64,000 bases of DNA, from NCBI GenBank assembly GCA_002368665.1, contig DFEK01000001.1, positions 129,318 to 193,317 on the forward strand, in the 5' to 3' direction. The position numbers and the translations under genes were made by a program. Shown here one piece after another: positions 33,981 through 42,852 of this stretch. The notes below the pieces were generated by a model. It saw nothing but the letters and a program-made list of their open reading frames with translations, searched no databases and was not told the origin of the DNA. The DNA comes from Lachnospiraceae bacterium UBA3804 (lineage in GTDB: Bacteria > Bacillota > Clostridia > Lachnospirales > Lachnospiraceae). Positions within the stretch are counted from its first letter, which is position 1; each line of letters begins with the position of its first letter.

Positions 33981-35666
33981 ATGCTTTACTATCTTCACAT
34001 TAAAAACTATGCCCTCATCGATGACGCGGAGGTTGAGTTTACCGAAGGGCTCAATATTTTTACGGGGGAGACCGGTGCTGGTAAATCGATCCTTCTGGGT
34101 TCCGTTGCAACCGCATTGGGAGCCAAAACGAAGACGGACGTGATTAAGGAAGGCGAAGAGTCCGCATTTGTGGAACTCCATTTCTCGATTGACCGCGACG
34201 GACAAAGGGAACTTCTGAAGGAACTGGATATCGACGCAGAAGACGATCAGGTGATTATTCAGCGCAAGATCTCCCAGGCGCGCAGTATGGCCAAGATTAA
34301 CGGGATCACGGTTACCAATTCCGATCTTCGCAAAGTGGCGGATGCTTTTCTGGATATTTACGGACAGCATGATTACCAGAACCTTTTGAAAGAATCCATG
34401 CATATCGAGATCCTCGATGCCTATGCGGGCGAGAAAGTGGATGATCTGAAGGCTCAGACCAAAGACGCCTACGAGGAATACCGTGCACTGAAAAGGGAAA
34501 TGGATCATCTCGAAACCGATGAAGAGAAGCGTCAGCGAGAGATTGATTTCCTGGCATTTGAATTGAAAGAGATTGAGGAAGCGAATTTAAAAGAGGGCGA
34601 AGAAGAGCAGTTAAGAGAGATTCTCCGCCTTTCCGAAAACGCGGAACGGATCGCAAAAGCCATCTCCGGTGCGGAACGGTATCTATCCGATAACGGAGGC
34701 GTTATGGATTCGTTTTCCCGTTCTTTCTATGAACTAAAATCCGTATCCGGAATGACCGATGAGATCTCCGAATTCGAAGAAAGCCTAAAACAGGCACAGG
34801 GGATCGTTTCGGATGTAAGACGTTCAATGGCCGATTATCTGGATACGCTTGATTTCGATGAAAACCGTTTATCGGAAGCCAGGGAGCGGTACGATTTCAT
34901 TAATACGCTTTTTATGAAATATGGAAAAGACGTAGCGGACGTTAATTCCTTCTACGAAAAGAAATCCGCGGAATACGAGAAACTGGTCAAATTCGAAGAA
35001 TACAAAGAAGAATTATCGCTTCGTTTAAAAGAGGCGGAGAAGAAACTATCCATTCTTTGCGATGCATTAAGCAAAGAAAGGAAAACAGAGGCCGGCCGTT
35101 TTACCGAAGAGGTACGTGCGGCGCTGTCGGAACTGAACTTCAACGATAACCGTTTTGAGATTGAATTTGAGGAAAACGAAAGCTATACGGCAAATGGGCG
35201 TGACATTGCCAAATTCTTTATTTCCACGAATGTGGGAGAGCCCATGCGCCCGTTATGTGAAGTTGCAAGCGGCGGTGAACTTTCCAGGATCATGCTTGCG
35301 ATCAAGACCGTCTGTGCCGGAAGGGATCTGATCCATACGCTGATCTTCGACGAGATCGATGCGGGAATCAGCGGAAACACGGCCTGGAAGGTAGCGGAGA
35401 AACTCGCACAGCTTGCCAGAAATCTGCAGGTCATTTGCATTACACATCTGCCTCAGATCGCTGCAATGGCGGACAATCATTTCGGAATCACCAAGTCGGA
35501 GAAGGACGGAAGAACGGTTACGGAAGTTAAGAAACTTCTTCAGTATGAGTCGGTGGAAGAACTGACCAGACTGCTCGGAGGAGCTACCGAAACGGCAGCG
35601 GCGAAGGCGAATGCCAAAGAGATGATCGCCATGGCGAAGAAAGTGAAGAAACAGGTGGGATCATGA
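33981..35666 (+). CDS. recN: DNA repair protein RecN
   Basis: SMC-like ATPase acting early in double-strand-break repair. It has 561 residues. Walker A is FTGETGAGKSILLGS near the N-terminus; a central coiled coil runs over about residues 160-380; the signature EVASGGELSRIMLAIKT and Walker B LIFDEIDAGISG follow. The last 4 bases overlap the start of the SpoIIE-like phosphatase gene. No other DNA-repair gene is adjacent. Confidence 0.96.
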   Translation: MLYYLHIKNYALIDDAEVEFTEGLNIFTGETGAGKSILLGSVATALGAKTKTDVIKEGEESAFVELHFSIDRDGQRELLKELDIDAEDDQVIIQRKISQARSMAKINGITVTNSDLRKVADAFLDIYGQHDYQNLLKESMHIEILDAYAGEKVDDLKAQTKDAYEEYRALKREMDHLETDEEKRQREIDFLAFELKEIEEANLKEGEEEQLREILRLSENAERIAKAISGAERYLSDNGGVMDSFSRSFYELKSVSGMTDEISEFEESLKQAQGIVSDVRRSMADYLDTLDFDENRLSEARERYDFINTLFMKYGKDVADVNSFYEKKSAEYEKLVKFEEYKEELSLRLKEAEKKLSILCDALSKERKTEAGRFTEEVRAALSELNFNDNRFEIEFEENESYTANGRDIAKFFISTNVGEPMRPLCEVASGGELSRIMLAIKTVCAGRDLIHTLIFDEIDAGISGNTAWKVAEKLAQLARNLQVICITHLPQIAAMADNHFGITKSEKDGRTVTEVKKLLQYESVEELTRLLGGATETAAAKANAKEMIAMAKKVKKQVGS

Positions 35667-37012
35667 ACAGCGGTATGAGTTTACTATTTTCGAAAATGAT
35701 TGGAACACTGGCGGTAGTGCTGGTCGTTTCCGCATTTATCGGTGTCAGTGATTTCTTATCGAAATACAAAACCGCGGAAGGAAAGTGGAAATATTCCATC
35801 ATCATCGGCCTTCTGGGCGGTCTTTTCGGTGTATACGGCAATATTTCCGGTTTTGAATTAAACGGTGCCGTTGTTTCGATACGTGATATCGGCCCCATGC
35901 TTTCCGGTTTCACCGGAGGCCCGCTCGGCGGCGTGATCGCGGGTCTGATCGCAGGTCTTCACAGACTGACCATGGGAGGACTCACAGCGAAAGCCTGTGT
36001 TGTGGCGACCTGTTGCATCGGACTGTTCATGGGATTGCTCTCGTTAAAATTCAATAAATTTATCAATAAACCGTATTTTGCGCTTTTGGTAGCAGCCATT
36101 ATGGAGGTATTCCATTTAAGCGTCGTTCTTGTGATGGTAAAACCTTTTGATACCGCGGTTGAAATCGTGAAACAGATTGCGATTCCGTTTATCTTAATCA
36201 ATGCATTCGGCTTCGCACTGATGATCATGATCATGATCTATACGGATCGTCAGAGGACGCTTTCCATCGAAAGAAACCGTATGCAGTCCGAACTTTCCGT
36301 GGCAAATAAGATTCAGCACTCCCTGCTCCCCGTGATCAACGAGCAGTATCCGGGACGCGAAGAACTGGATGTCAGCGGTTTTATGCTGGCGGCCAAAGAA
36401 GTCGGCGGAGATTTCTATGATGTATTCTTTACGGATTCGAACCATATTGCTTTTGTCATCGGCGATGTTTCCGGCAAAGGCGTTCCGGCGGCTTTATTTA
36501 TGGCATCTTCCAAGATCACTTTGCAAAACTGCATCAGAGACAATGAAAATCTGGCTCAGGCGATCGAGGTGGCAAACAATGCTCTTTGTGCCGGAAACGA
36601 AGCGGAAATGTTCGTAACCTTATGGGTGGGCGTTATGGATCTGACCACCGGTGAAATGAATTATGTTTCCGCAGGACATAATCCTCCCGTGCTTCTTCGG
36701 GAGAATCAAAGCGCATTTCTGGAGAATAAGCCCGGATTGGTTCTCGGCGGTATGGAAGGAATGAAATATAAAGAGCACAGCATGAAACTCGAAAAAGGAG
36801 ATATCATGTGTCTTTATACCGACGGCGTCACCGAAGCGGAAGATGCGAAACATACGCTTTTCGGCAATGACAGACTTCTTGCATGTTGCGAAAACAGGAG
36901 TGACGATACGGCGGAACAGATCATTCGGAATATCAAAAATTCGGTTGATGTTTTTATTGATGGAAACAGTCAGTTTGACGACATGACAATGCTTTGTTTC
37001 AAATGGAAATAA
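35663..37012 (+). CDS. LytS-type 5TM sensor with SpoIIE/PP2C phosphatase domain
   Basis: 449 residues. The N-terminal half is a bundle of about six membrane segments of the 5TM-5TMR_LYT type (GAVVSIRDIGPMLSGFTGGP with GGVIAGLIAGLHR is the hallmark). A short helix (SELSVANKIQHSLLPV) leads to a SpoIIE-type PP2C serine phosphatase: KEVGGDFYDVF, GDVSGKGVPAALFMA, YVSAGHNPPVL, LYTDGVTEA and FDDMTML. All metal-binding aspartates appear present. Such proteins dephosphorylate anti-anti-sigma factors or sense small ligands; none of those partners is nearby. It overlaps recN by 4 bases, the place spoIVB usually holds in spore formers. Confidence 0.88.
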   Translation: MNSGMSLLFSKMIGTLAVVLVVSAFIGVSDFLSKYKTAEGKWKYSIIIGLLGGLFGVYGNISGFELNGAVVSIRDIGPMLSGFTGGPLGGVIAGLIAGLHRLTMGGLTAKACVVATCCIGLFMGLLSLKFNKFINKPYFALLVAAIMEVFHLSVVLVMVKPFDTAVEIVKQIAIPFILINAFGFALMIMIMIYTDRQRTLSIERNRMQSELSVANKIQHSLLPVINEQYPGREELDVSGFMLAAKEVGGDFYDVFFTDSNHIAFVIGDVSGKGVPAALFMASSKITLQNCIRDNENLAQAIEVANNALCAGNEAEMFVTLWVGVMDLTTGEMNYVSAGHNPPVLLRENQSAFLENKPGLVLGGMEGMKYKEHSMKLEKGDIMCLYTDGVTEAEDAKHTLFGNDRLLACCENRSDDTAEQIIRNIKNSVDVFIDGNSQFDDMTMLCFKWK

Positions 37013-37024
37013 CGCAGATTTGAG

Positions 37025-37053
37025 TTTACTAAATAATACAAATGATGTATAAT
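37025..37053 (+). promoter_or_regulatory. Promoter of glgA
   Basis: TTTACT at 37025-37030, a 17-base spacer and a perfect TATAAT at 37048-37053, with a 52-base leader. Confidence 0.7.
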
Positions 37054-37105
37054 TTATTAAGTGTATTTATGGCATAAATTATAATTTAGCCGGAGGGTTG
37101 AAGAT

Positions 37106-38551
37106 ATGAAAAATATCTTATTTGTTGCATCGGAGAGTGTTCCTTTTATCAAAACAGGCGGGTTGGCCGATGTTGTGGGATCTCTTCCGAAATGCGTGGA
37201 CAAGAAGTATTTCGATGTTCGCGTTATGATTCCCAAGTATACCTGCATCTCCCAGGAATGGAGAGACAAGATGGTATTCAAGACCAGCTTCTACATGGAC
37301 TTCAACTGGAGAAGCGAATATGTGGGAATTCTTGAAGCCAAGGTTGACGGCGTCACTTATTATTTCATTGACAACGAGTCGATGTTCGGCGGATTCCGTC
37401 CGTATTCCGGAAATGTTCTAGATGACATGGAGAAATTTATCTTCTTCTGCAAGGCTGCATTATCCGCAATGCCTTTATTGGATTTTCGTCCCGACATCAT
37501 TCACTGCCACGACTGGCAGACCGGTCTCGTTCCGGTATATTTGAAAGAGCGTTTCCAGGGAAATGAATTTTTCCATGGAATCAAAACAATCATGACCATC
37601 CACAACCTGAAATTCCAGGGCAAGTGGGATGTAAAGACCGTAAAAGAGATCTCCGGACTTCCGGATTATTATTTCACACCGGACAAACTGGAGCATTACA
37701 AGAATGCGAATATGTTAAAGGGTGGTCTCGTATATGCGGATGCCATCACAACCGTTTCCGAAACCTATGCCAAAGAGATTATGACCCCGTTCTACGGCGA
37801 GAGCTTAGACGGACTTCTCCGTGCAAGAGAGCATGACCTTCGCGGTATCGTAAACGGAATCGATTATAGCGATTACGATCCTTCCAAGGATCCGAACATC
37901 GAGTTCCCGTATACTCCGCAGAACTTCCGTAAGGAGAAGATCAAGAATAAGCGAGCGCTCCAGAAGGAACTCGGACTGGAAGAGAACGATAAGTTGATGA
38001 TGATCGGTATCGTATCCAGACTGACTGACCAGAAGGGCTTCGATTTAATCGCTTATATGATGGACGAGCTTTGCCAGGATGCCGTACAGATTGTTGTACT
38101 CGGTACCGGCGACGAGCAGTACGAGAATATGTTCCGTCATTTTGACTGGAAGTACAATAATAAGGTTTCCGCAAATATTTACTATTCGGAAGCTCTTTCC
38201 CATAAAATTTATGCCGCATCGGATGCGTTCTTAATGCCGTCCTTATTCGAGCCCTGCGGATTGTCACAGCTGATGGCTCTTCGTTACGGAACCATTCCCA
38301 TCGTTCGTGAAACGGGTGGTTTGAAGGATACGGTAGAACCGTACAACGAATATGAAAGCACCGGTACGGGATTCAGCTTTGTAAATTACAATGCACACGA
38401 AATGCTTTCCAGCATCCGTTATGCAGAGAAGATTTACTATGACCGCAAGAGAGAATGGAACAAGATGATTGACCGCGCCATGGCGGTAGATTTCTCCTGG
38501 AACGTTTCCGCGAAGAAGTATCAGGAGATGTACGACTGGCTGATAGGCTGA
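37106..38551 (+). CDS. glgA: Glycogen synthase (ADP-glucose type)
   Basis: GT5 glucosyltransferase that extends alpha-1,4-glucan from ADP-glucose. It has 481 residues. The substrate-binding KTGGLADVVGSLPK near the N-terminus, HCHDWQTGLVPVYL, VNGIDYSDYDP, SRLTDQKGFDLI and the C-terminal PSLFEPCGLSQLMALRYGT are diagnostic. No other glycogen gene is in the window, so it stands alone here. It is followed by a terminator nested in an inverted repeat whose left arm covers the stop codon. Confidence 0.96.
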   Translation: MKNILFVASESVPFIKTGGLADVVGSLPKCVDKKYFDVRVMIPKYTCISQEWRDKMVFKTSFYMDFNWRSEYVGILEAKVDGVTYYFIDNESMFGGFRPYSGNVLDDMEKFIFFCKAALSAMPLLDFRPDIIHCHDWQTGLVPVYLKERFQGNEFFHGIKTIMTIHNLKFQGKWDVKTVKEISGLPDYYFTPDKLEHYKNANMLKGGLVYADAITTVSETYAKEIMTPFYGESLDGLLRAREHDLRGIVNGIDYSDYDPSKDPNIEFPYTPQNFRKEKIKNKRALQKELGLEENDKLMMIGIVSRLTDQKGFDLIAYMMDELCQDAVQIVVLGTGDEQYENMFRHFDWKYNNKVSANIYYSEALSHKIYAASDAFLMPSLFEPCGLSQLMALRYGTIPIVRETGGLKDTVEPYNEYESTGTGFSFVNYNAHEMLSSIRYAEKIYYDRKREWNKMIDRAMAVDFSWNVSAKKYQEMYDWLIG

Positions 38552-38694
38552 GTCAGAAAGCTAGAGACATAAAGAAAAATACCCTCTGTGCTTGCACAAG
38601 AGGGTATTTGATTTATGGATCGTGGTTGGTGCGAAGCAACAACCCGAAAAAGGCGCTTGCGCCTTTGAGGGCTTTCTGACTCAGTCTATCAGCC
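38538..38694. repeat. 25-bp inverted repeat flanking the glgA terminator
   Basis: Left arm 38538-38562 includes the last codons of glgA; right arm 38670-38694 is its reverse complement with two mismatches. The arms are about 107 bases apart and enclose the terminator and a second hairpin (AAAGGC/GCCTTT, 38649-38666). Confidence 0.8.
38577..38615 (+). terminator. Intrinsic terminator of glgA
   Basis: 11-bp stem AAATACCCTCT/AGAGGGTATTT with an inner GTG/CAC pair set, followed by TTGATTT. Confidence 0.75.
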
Positions 38695-38715
38695 CCTGAG
38701 GGCTTTCTGCCTCAG
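38666..38715 (+). repeat. Two 19-bp direct repeats before rqcH
   Basis: TGAGGGCTTTCTGACTCAG at 38666-38684 and a copy with one difference at 38697-38715. The first overlaps the right arm of the inverted repeat, and both can pair with its left arm. Confidence 0.8.
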
Positions 38716-38738
38716 CCGCTTTATACAAAGGATTTTAT

Positions 38739-40439
38739 ATGGTTTTTGACGGAATTACGGTTGCAGCCGTAGTGAAAGAATTGAATACAAGGCTTTTATC
38801 AGGTCGCATCACCAAAATTGCCCAGCCCGAGAAAGAAGAAATCCTTCTTACGATTAAGACGGATTCTTCCACGGAGAGGCTTTTTATCAATGCGTCTGCA
38901 TCCATGCCGTCCATTTATCTGACGGATGAGAATAAACCGTCTCCGATGACGGCTCCGAATTTCTGCATGGTACTTCGAAAGCACTTGCAGGGTGGCAGAA
39001 TCCTAAAGATCGTCCAGCCGGGCCTTGAGAGAGTTGTTAAGATTCATGTGGAACATCTCGATGAAATGGGTGATCTCTGTGAGAGAGTTTTAATCTTCGA
39101 ACTCATGGGGAAGCACAGCAATCTGATCCTGACCGATGCAAAGGCAATGATTTTGGATGCGATCAAACATGTAAGCGCATTCGTATCTTCCGTGCGTGAG
39201 GTACTGCCCGGACGCGACTATTTTATACCGAATACGGAAGATAAAGCCGATCTGCTAACTCTTATCGATAACGAGGAGGCTTTCAGACGCTCTTATGCCG
39301 AAGCCATGGCGAAACCGCTTCCGGTGTTTAAGAGGATTTATACATCCTATACGGGTATTTCTCCGCAGACTGCGATGGAACTTTGCAATAAGGCGGATGT
39401 TGACGGAGAAAGGGATTTCAGGACCGAAGAGGAGAAAGAAGCCTTATACGGGGAGCTTCGCAATCTGGTAAAAAAAGTCAAAGACGGAGATTTGGAGCCC
39501 GTTTCCGCAGCTTTGGTCACTTATTATTCCGAGAAAAACAAAGCGGATGTGATTCGTTCCAAATCCGCGGACTTAAGACATCATCTGCAGACACTTCTGG
39601 AGAGAGATTATAAGAAACTCGATCTGCAGAAGAAGCAGTTTGCCGATGCCGAGAACAGAGAGAAATACCGAATCTGCGGGGAACTCTTGAATGCATACGG
39701 ACACCAGATCGAGGATGGGTTGGACAAGGCGGAAGTTTTCGACTATTATGAAAACAAGAACCGGATCATCCGTCTGGATCCCGATAAAACCGTATCCGAA
39801 AATGCCGTACGGTATTTCGATAAATACAATAAGTGTAAAAGAACCGCACAGGCACTGACGGAACAGATTCGGGAAAACGAAGAGGAAATCGAATATCTGG
39901 AAGGTGTAATGACTTATATTTCCCTGGCAAAGACGGAAGACGATCTGACGCAGATCAAGGCCGAACTGTGGGAGAGAGGATATGTCAAACGTCTGGGCGG
40001 AATCTATGCCGCTAAAGGAAAGGACGGCAGATCCAAGGGAAAGAGCAGGATGCCCAAAGCCAAACCGCTTCATATTACGACCGATGACGGATATGAGATT
40101 TATATCGGCAGAAACAATCTGCAGAACGAAGTAGTGACCTTTGAAATAGCGACAGGAAATGACTGGTGGTTCCATGCCAAAGGTGTACCGGGTGCGCATG
40201 TTGTTGTGAAATGCCCTCATGCGAATCAGGCAACGGAGTGGGATATGCCGGATGAAATGTTTGAACTGGCAGCCTCCTTAGCCCATACCAATTCCAAGAA
40301 TAAGGATATGGAAAAGGGTGAGGTCGACTATCTTCGCCGGAAGAATGTGAAACGCCCGAATAAGGCGGCACCCGGATTTGTCGTATATTATACGAATTAT
40401 TCGATGGTTGCCACCAAGAGGGATGATTTGGAATATTAA
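38739..40439 (+). CDS. rqcH: Rqc2-type ribosome quality control protein RqcH (NFACT family)
   Basis: Binds stalled 50S-peptidyl-tRNA complexes and adds C-terminal alanine tails. It has 566 residues. Order: NFACT-N domain (MVFDGITVAAVVKELN, then FCMVLRKHLQGGRI), a helix-hairpin-helix and coiled-coil middle (about 270-430), and NFACT-R domain (GNDWWFHAKGVPGAHVVVK, DYLRRKNVKRP) with a terminal basic segment. It was formerly annotated as fibronectin-binding protein. It starts 24 bases after the second 19-bp repeat with an AAAGGA site. Confidence 0.94.
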   Translation: MVFDGITVAAVVKELNTRLLSGRITKIAQPEKEEILLTIKTDSSTERLFINASASMPSIYLTDENKPSPMTAPNFCMVLRKHLQGGRILKIVQPGLERVVKIHVEHLDEMGDLCERVLIFELMGKHSNLILTDAKAMILDAIKHVSAFVSSVREVLPGRDYFIPNTEDKADLLTLIDNEEAFRRSYAEAMAKPLPVFKRIYTSYTGISPQTAMELCNKADVDGERDFRTEEEKEALYGELRNLVKKVKDGDLEPVSAALVTYYSEKNKADVIRSKSADLRHHLQTLLERDYKKLDLQKKQFADAENREKYRICGELLNAYGHQIEDGLDKAEVFDYYENKNRIIRLDPDKTVSENAVRYFDKYNKCKRTAQALTEQIRENEEEIEYLEGVMTYISLAKTEDDLTQIKAELWERGYVKRLGGIYAAKGKDGRSKGKSRMPKAKPLHITTDDGYEIYIGRNNLQNEVVTFEIATGNDWWFHAKGVPGAHVVVKCPHANQATEWDMPDEMFELAASLAHTNSKNKDMEKGEVDYLRRKNVKRPNKAAPGFVVYYTNYSMVATKRDDLEY

Positions 40440-40471
40440 TTGTGTAAATTTGGAAAAAGGGGAAAAGAAAG

Positions 40472-41602
40472 ATGAAAATCAAATGCGAATACTGTGATTC
40501 GATGTTTGACGACACTTTGGAAAACTGCCCGGCCTGCGGTGCGCCGAATGCCAATGTTCGAAGAAGCACATCCGACCAGCCGACCACCATCGGCGGATTG
40601 ATGGCATGGTATGATTCCAAAGGCCTTCCGGGACCGGAAGTCACCCGATTCTTCATCGGACAGGACTACCGCGGACCGCGCGCGTTCGGTATTTACAAAG
40701 ATGAGAACAGCGGAAAGTTTATCGTTTATAAAAACAAAGCCGACGGTTCCCGTGCTGTTCGATATGAAGGTACGGATGAGGCTTTTGCGGTAAACGAACT
40801 GCATACCAGGTTAAAGCAGGAAATCCTTCAGCAGAAGGCACATAATTTAAATGCACAGAATTATAAATCTTCGTTTAGCCGCCCCTCGTCAGGCAGAAGA
40901 AGAAAAAGCAGCTCACTGCTTGCTGCACTGATCACGCTGTTTTGCATGTTCGGAATACCGGCGGCTCTTTTCGGAATTGTGACTTTGAAAACACTTCCGG
41001 CTGCCCCGGGGTATTATCAGTACGGTGATAGCCTGTATTATCATTACGATAAAGATATCTGGGGATATTATTCCGATGATTACAACGAATGGCGTAAGTG
41101 CATCGGAAGCCCGAATCAGGAACTTGCCAGAAAGAAACCGGCAAAGAAATACTTCTTATCCGAGGATTATAAGCCCGAGTACGGCGGAATTGATTTCTAC
41201 GAAAGTACGCTGTATCAGGATATCCTGAATAATTTCACCGTCACCCAGGGATATTATAACTACGGCGGAAACACCTATTATCATTTAAGTCCGCAACAGG
41301 ATGCCGGATGGTATATATACGATACGGACACCGGCGACTGGGACGATGTATGGATTACCGACATTCCCGCGGATCTGAAACATCAAAACACCGCAACGGA
41401 CTTCTGGTATACACCGACCTGGGATGAATCCACCCAGTACAGTGATTTCGAGCAGACGGAGATCTATCAGGATTACAAGGCGGAGCAGGAGCGTCAGGCA
41501 TACGAAGCGGCTCATGATGATTACGATGACGATGATGATTATTCCTGGGATTCCGGCGATTCCTGGGATTCCGGATCCACCGACTGGGACAGCGACTGGT
41601 AA
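40472..41602 (+). CDS. Zinc-ribbon membrane protein with Asp/Trp-rich tail
   Basis: Function unknown; 376 residues. Zinc ribbon Cys5, 8, 19, 22 (CEYCDSMF ... CPACG). A cytoplasmic globular part to about residue 130 (GPRAFGIYKDENSGKFIVYK) is followed by a Ser/Arg stretch, one membrane segment at about 149-171, and an outer region rich in Tyr and Asp. That region has two similar blocks: PGYYQYGDSLYYHYDKD and QGYYNYGGNTYYHLS. The end is low-complexity Asp/Ser/Trp (DDDDDYSWDSGDSWDSG). AAAGGGGAAAAG precedes the ATG. The YY-block duplication suggests a repeated binding module. Same ribbon-plus-anchor plan as the 10.5-14.3 kb array. Confidence 0.78.
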   Translation: MKIKCEYCDSMFDDTLENCPACGAPNANVRRSTSDQPTTIGGLMAWYDSKGLPGPEVTRFFIGQDYRGPRAFGIYKDENSGKFIVYKNKADGSRAVRYEGTDEAFAVNELHTRLKQEILQQKAHNLNAQNYKSSFSRPSSGRRRKSSSLLAALITLFCMFGIPAALFGIVTLKTLPAAPGYYQYGDSLYYHYDKDIWGYYSDDYNEWRKCIGSPNQELARKKPAKKYFLSEDYKPEYGGIDFYESTLYQDILNNFTVTQGYYNYGGNTYYHLSPQQDAGWYIYDTDTGDWDDVWITDIPADLKHQNTATDFWYTPTWDESTQYSDFEQTEIYQDYKAEQERQAYEAAHDDYDDDDDYSWDSGDSWDSGSTDWDSDW

Positions 41603-41628
41603 ATTGCAAAAAAACATCCGCAGTTTGC

Positions 41629-41657
41629 TTGATAAAAAAAAGAGAATACCGTATAAT
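41629..41657 (+). promoter_or_regulatory. Promoter upstream of yicC
   Basis: TTGATA at 41629-41634, a 17-base spacer and TATAAT at 41652-41657. The -10 box touches the following hairpin. Confidence 0.65.
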
Positions 41658-41703
41658 AATATGGACTATGTGTGGGCTTTCAACACGGTAGTCCATATTT
41701 TTT
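41658..41703 (+). terminator. Terminator or attenuator hairpin before yicC
   Basis: 11-bp stem AATATGGACTA/TAGTCCATATT plus inner GTGT/ACAC, followed by TTTTTT. It may terminate the upstream zinc-ribbon gene. Because it lies directly downstream of a good promoter, it could instead attenuate the yicC operon. Confidence 0.8.
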
Positions 41704-41724
41704 CGCCTTTTGGAGGGAATCGGA

Positions 41725-42603
41725 ATGGTAAAAAGCATGACCGGCTTTGGACGGTATGAGTTTAATGATGATAAATGCAAATGTTCCGTCGAGATCAAAT
41801 CCGTAAATCACCGTTATCTCGATATGAGCGTTAAAATGCCGAAGCGTTTGAATTTCTTTGAAACATCGGTAAGAAACCTTTTGAAAGATACGATCAAGCG
41901 CGGTAAAGTGGATGTTTTCATCACTTTTGAAGAACTCGAAGAGCAGAGCGTAACCATCCGCTACAACAAGGCAGTCGCTGCCAAATACATGGAGTATTTA
42001 AATCAGATTTCCGAAGATTTCGGTCTGGAAAACGATACCAGGGTTTCGACTCTGTCCCGTTATCCCGAAGTGTTTGACATGGATGAGTCCCAGGTGGACG
42101 AAGAAGCCATCTGGAAAGTCCTGGAAGTGACCGTTAAGGGCGCAGCCGAGAATTTTTCCGAGTCCAGAGTCAAAGAGGGAGAGAATTTAAAGAACGATCT
42201 GATCGGCAAGTTGGATGAAATGCTCGTGAATGTGGACTTTATCACGGAGCGTTCTCCCAAGATTATCGAAGAATACCGCGAAAGACTGAATTCAAAAATC
42301 GCAGAACTTCTGGGTGATACGCAGATTGACGAAAACAGAGTATTGACCGAGGTTGCCATTTTTGCCGACAAATCCTGCGTGGACGAAGAACTGGTTCGTT
42401 TAAGAAGCCACATCAAAGCTACCAAGGATGCGTTAACGGCGGGCGGAGAAGTCGGCAGAAAACTTGATTTCATTGCACAGGAAATGAACCGCGAAGCCAA
42501 TACGACGCTTTCGAAAACAACCGATCTGGAAATCGCGAACGCTGCAATCGACTTAAAGACCAGTATCGAGAAGGTCAGAGAGCAGATTCAGAATTTGGAG
42601 TAA
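41725..42603 (+). CDS. yicC: YicC/YloC family endoribonuclease
   Basis: Family shown to cleave RNA in E. coli and B. subtilis. I start at the ATG at 41725, 8 bases after GGAGGG; an in-frame TTG at 41710 would place the ribosome site inside the gene. It has 292 residues. The N-terminal KSMTGFGRYEF and SVEIKSVNHRYLDM, and the C-terminal GRKLDFIAQEMNREANTTLSKT region (read in parts), are diagnostic. The stop is 1 base from the remA ATG, and the order yicC-remA-gmk-rpoZ is conserved in Bacillota. Confidence 0.94.
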   Translation: MVKSMTGFGRYEFNDDKCKCSVEIKSVNHRYLDMSVKMPKRLNFFETSVRNLLKDTIKRGKVDVFITFEELEEQSVTIRYNKAVAAKYMEYLNQISEDFGLENDTRVSTLSRYPEVFDMDESQVDEEAIWKVLEVTVKGAAENFSESRVKEGENLKNDLIGKLDEMLVNVDFITERSPKIIEEYRERLNSKIAELLGDTQIDENRVLTEVAIFADKSCVDEELVRLRSHIKATKDALTAGGEVGRKLDFIAQEMNREANTTLSKTTDLEIANAAIDLKTSIEKVREQIQNLE

Positions 42604-42604
42604 T

Positions 42605-42841
42605 ATGGCTAAATTTGTACATATCGGATATGGAAATATGGTAAATGCCGACCGGGTGGATGCCATCGTAAGCCCAGATGCGGCTCCGATCAAACGCCTT
42701 GTGCAGACCGCCAAGGAAAACGGTGTTGCCGTGGATGCCACCCAGGGAAGAAAAACCAAAGCGGTTTTGGTGATGGCGGACGGCCAGGTGATTTTATCGG
42801 CTCTTCTTCCCGAAACCATTACGGCAAGAACCGGCGAATAA
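42605..42841 (+). CDS. remA: RemA/DUF370 regulator
   Basis: Small DNA-binding protein; in B. subtilis RemA activates biofilm matrix and osmoprotectant genes by forming a wrapped ring on DNA. It has 78 residues. The N-terminal VHIGYGNMVNADRV, then GRKTKAVLVMADGQVILSAL, matches the family. It sits between yicC and gmk, the conserved place. Because a PgaCD-like exopolysaccharide synthase lies at 17.4 kb, a matrix-control role here is conceivable but untested. Confidence 0.92.
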   Translation: MAKFVHIGYGNMVNADRVDAIVSPDAAPIKRLVQTAKENGVAVDATQGRKTKAVLVMADGQVILSALLPETITARTGE

Positions 42842-42852
42842 AGGAGTCATCC

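Noticed and set aside
33801..34508. 235-codon open frame on the - strand opposite argR/recN
   Set aside because: Antisense shadow spanning two well-identified genes; no supporting signals.
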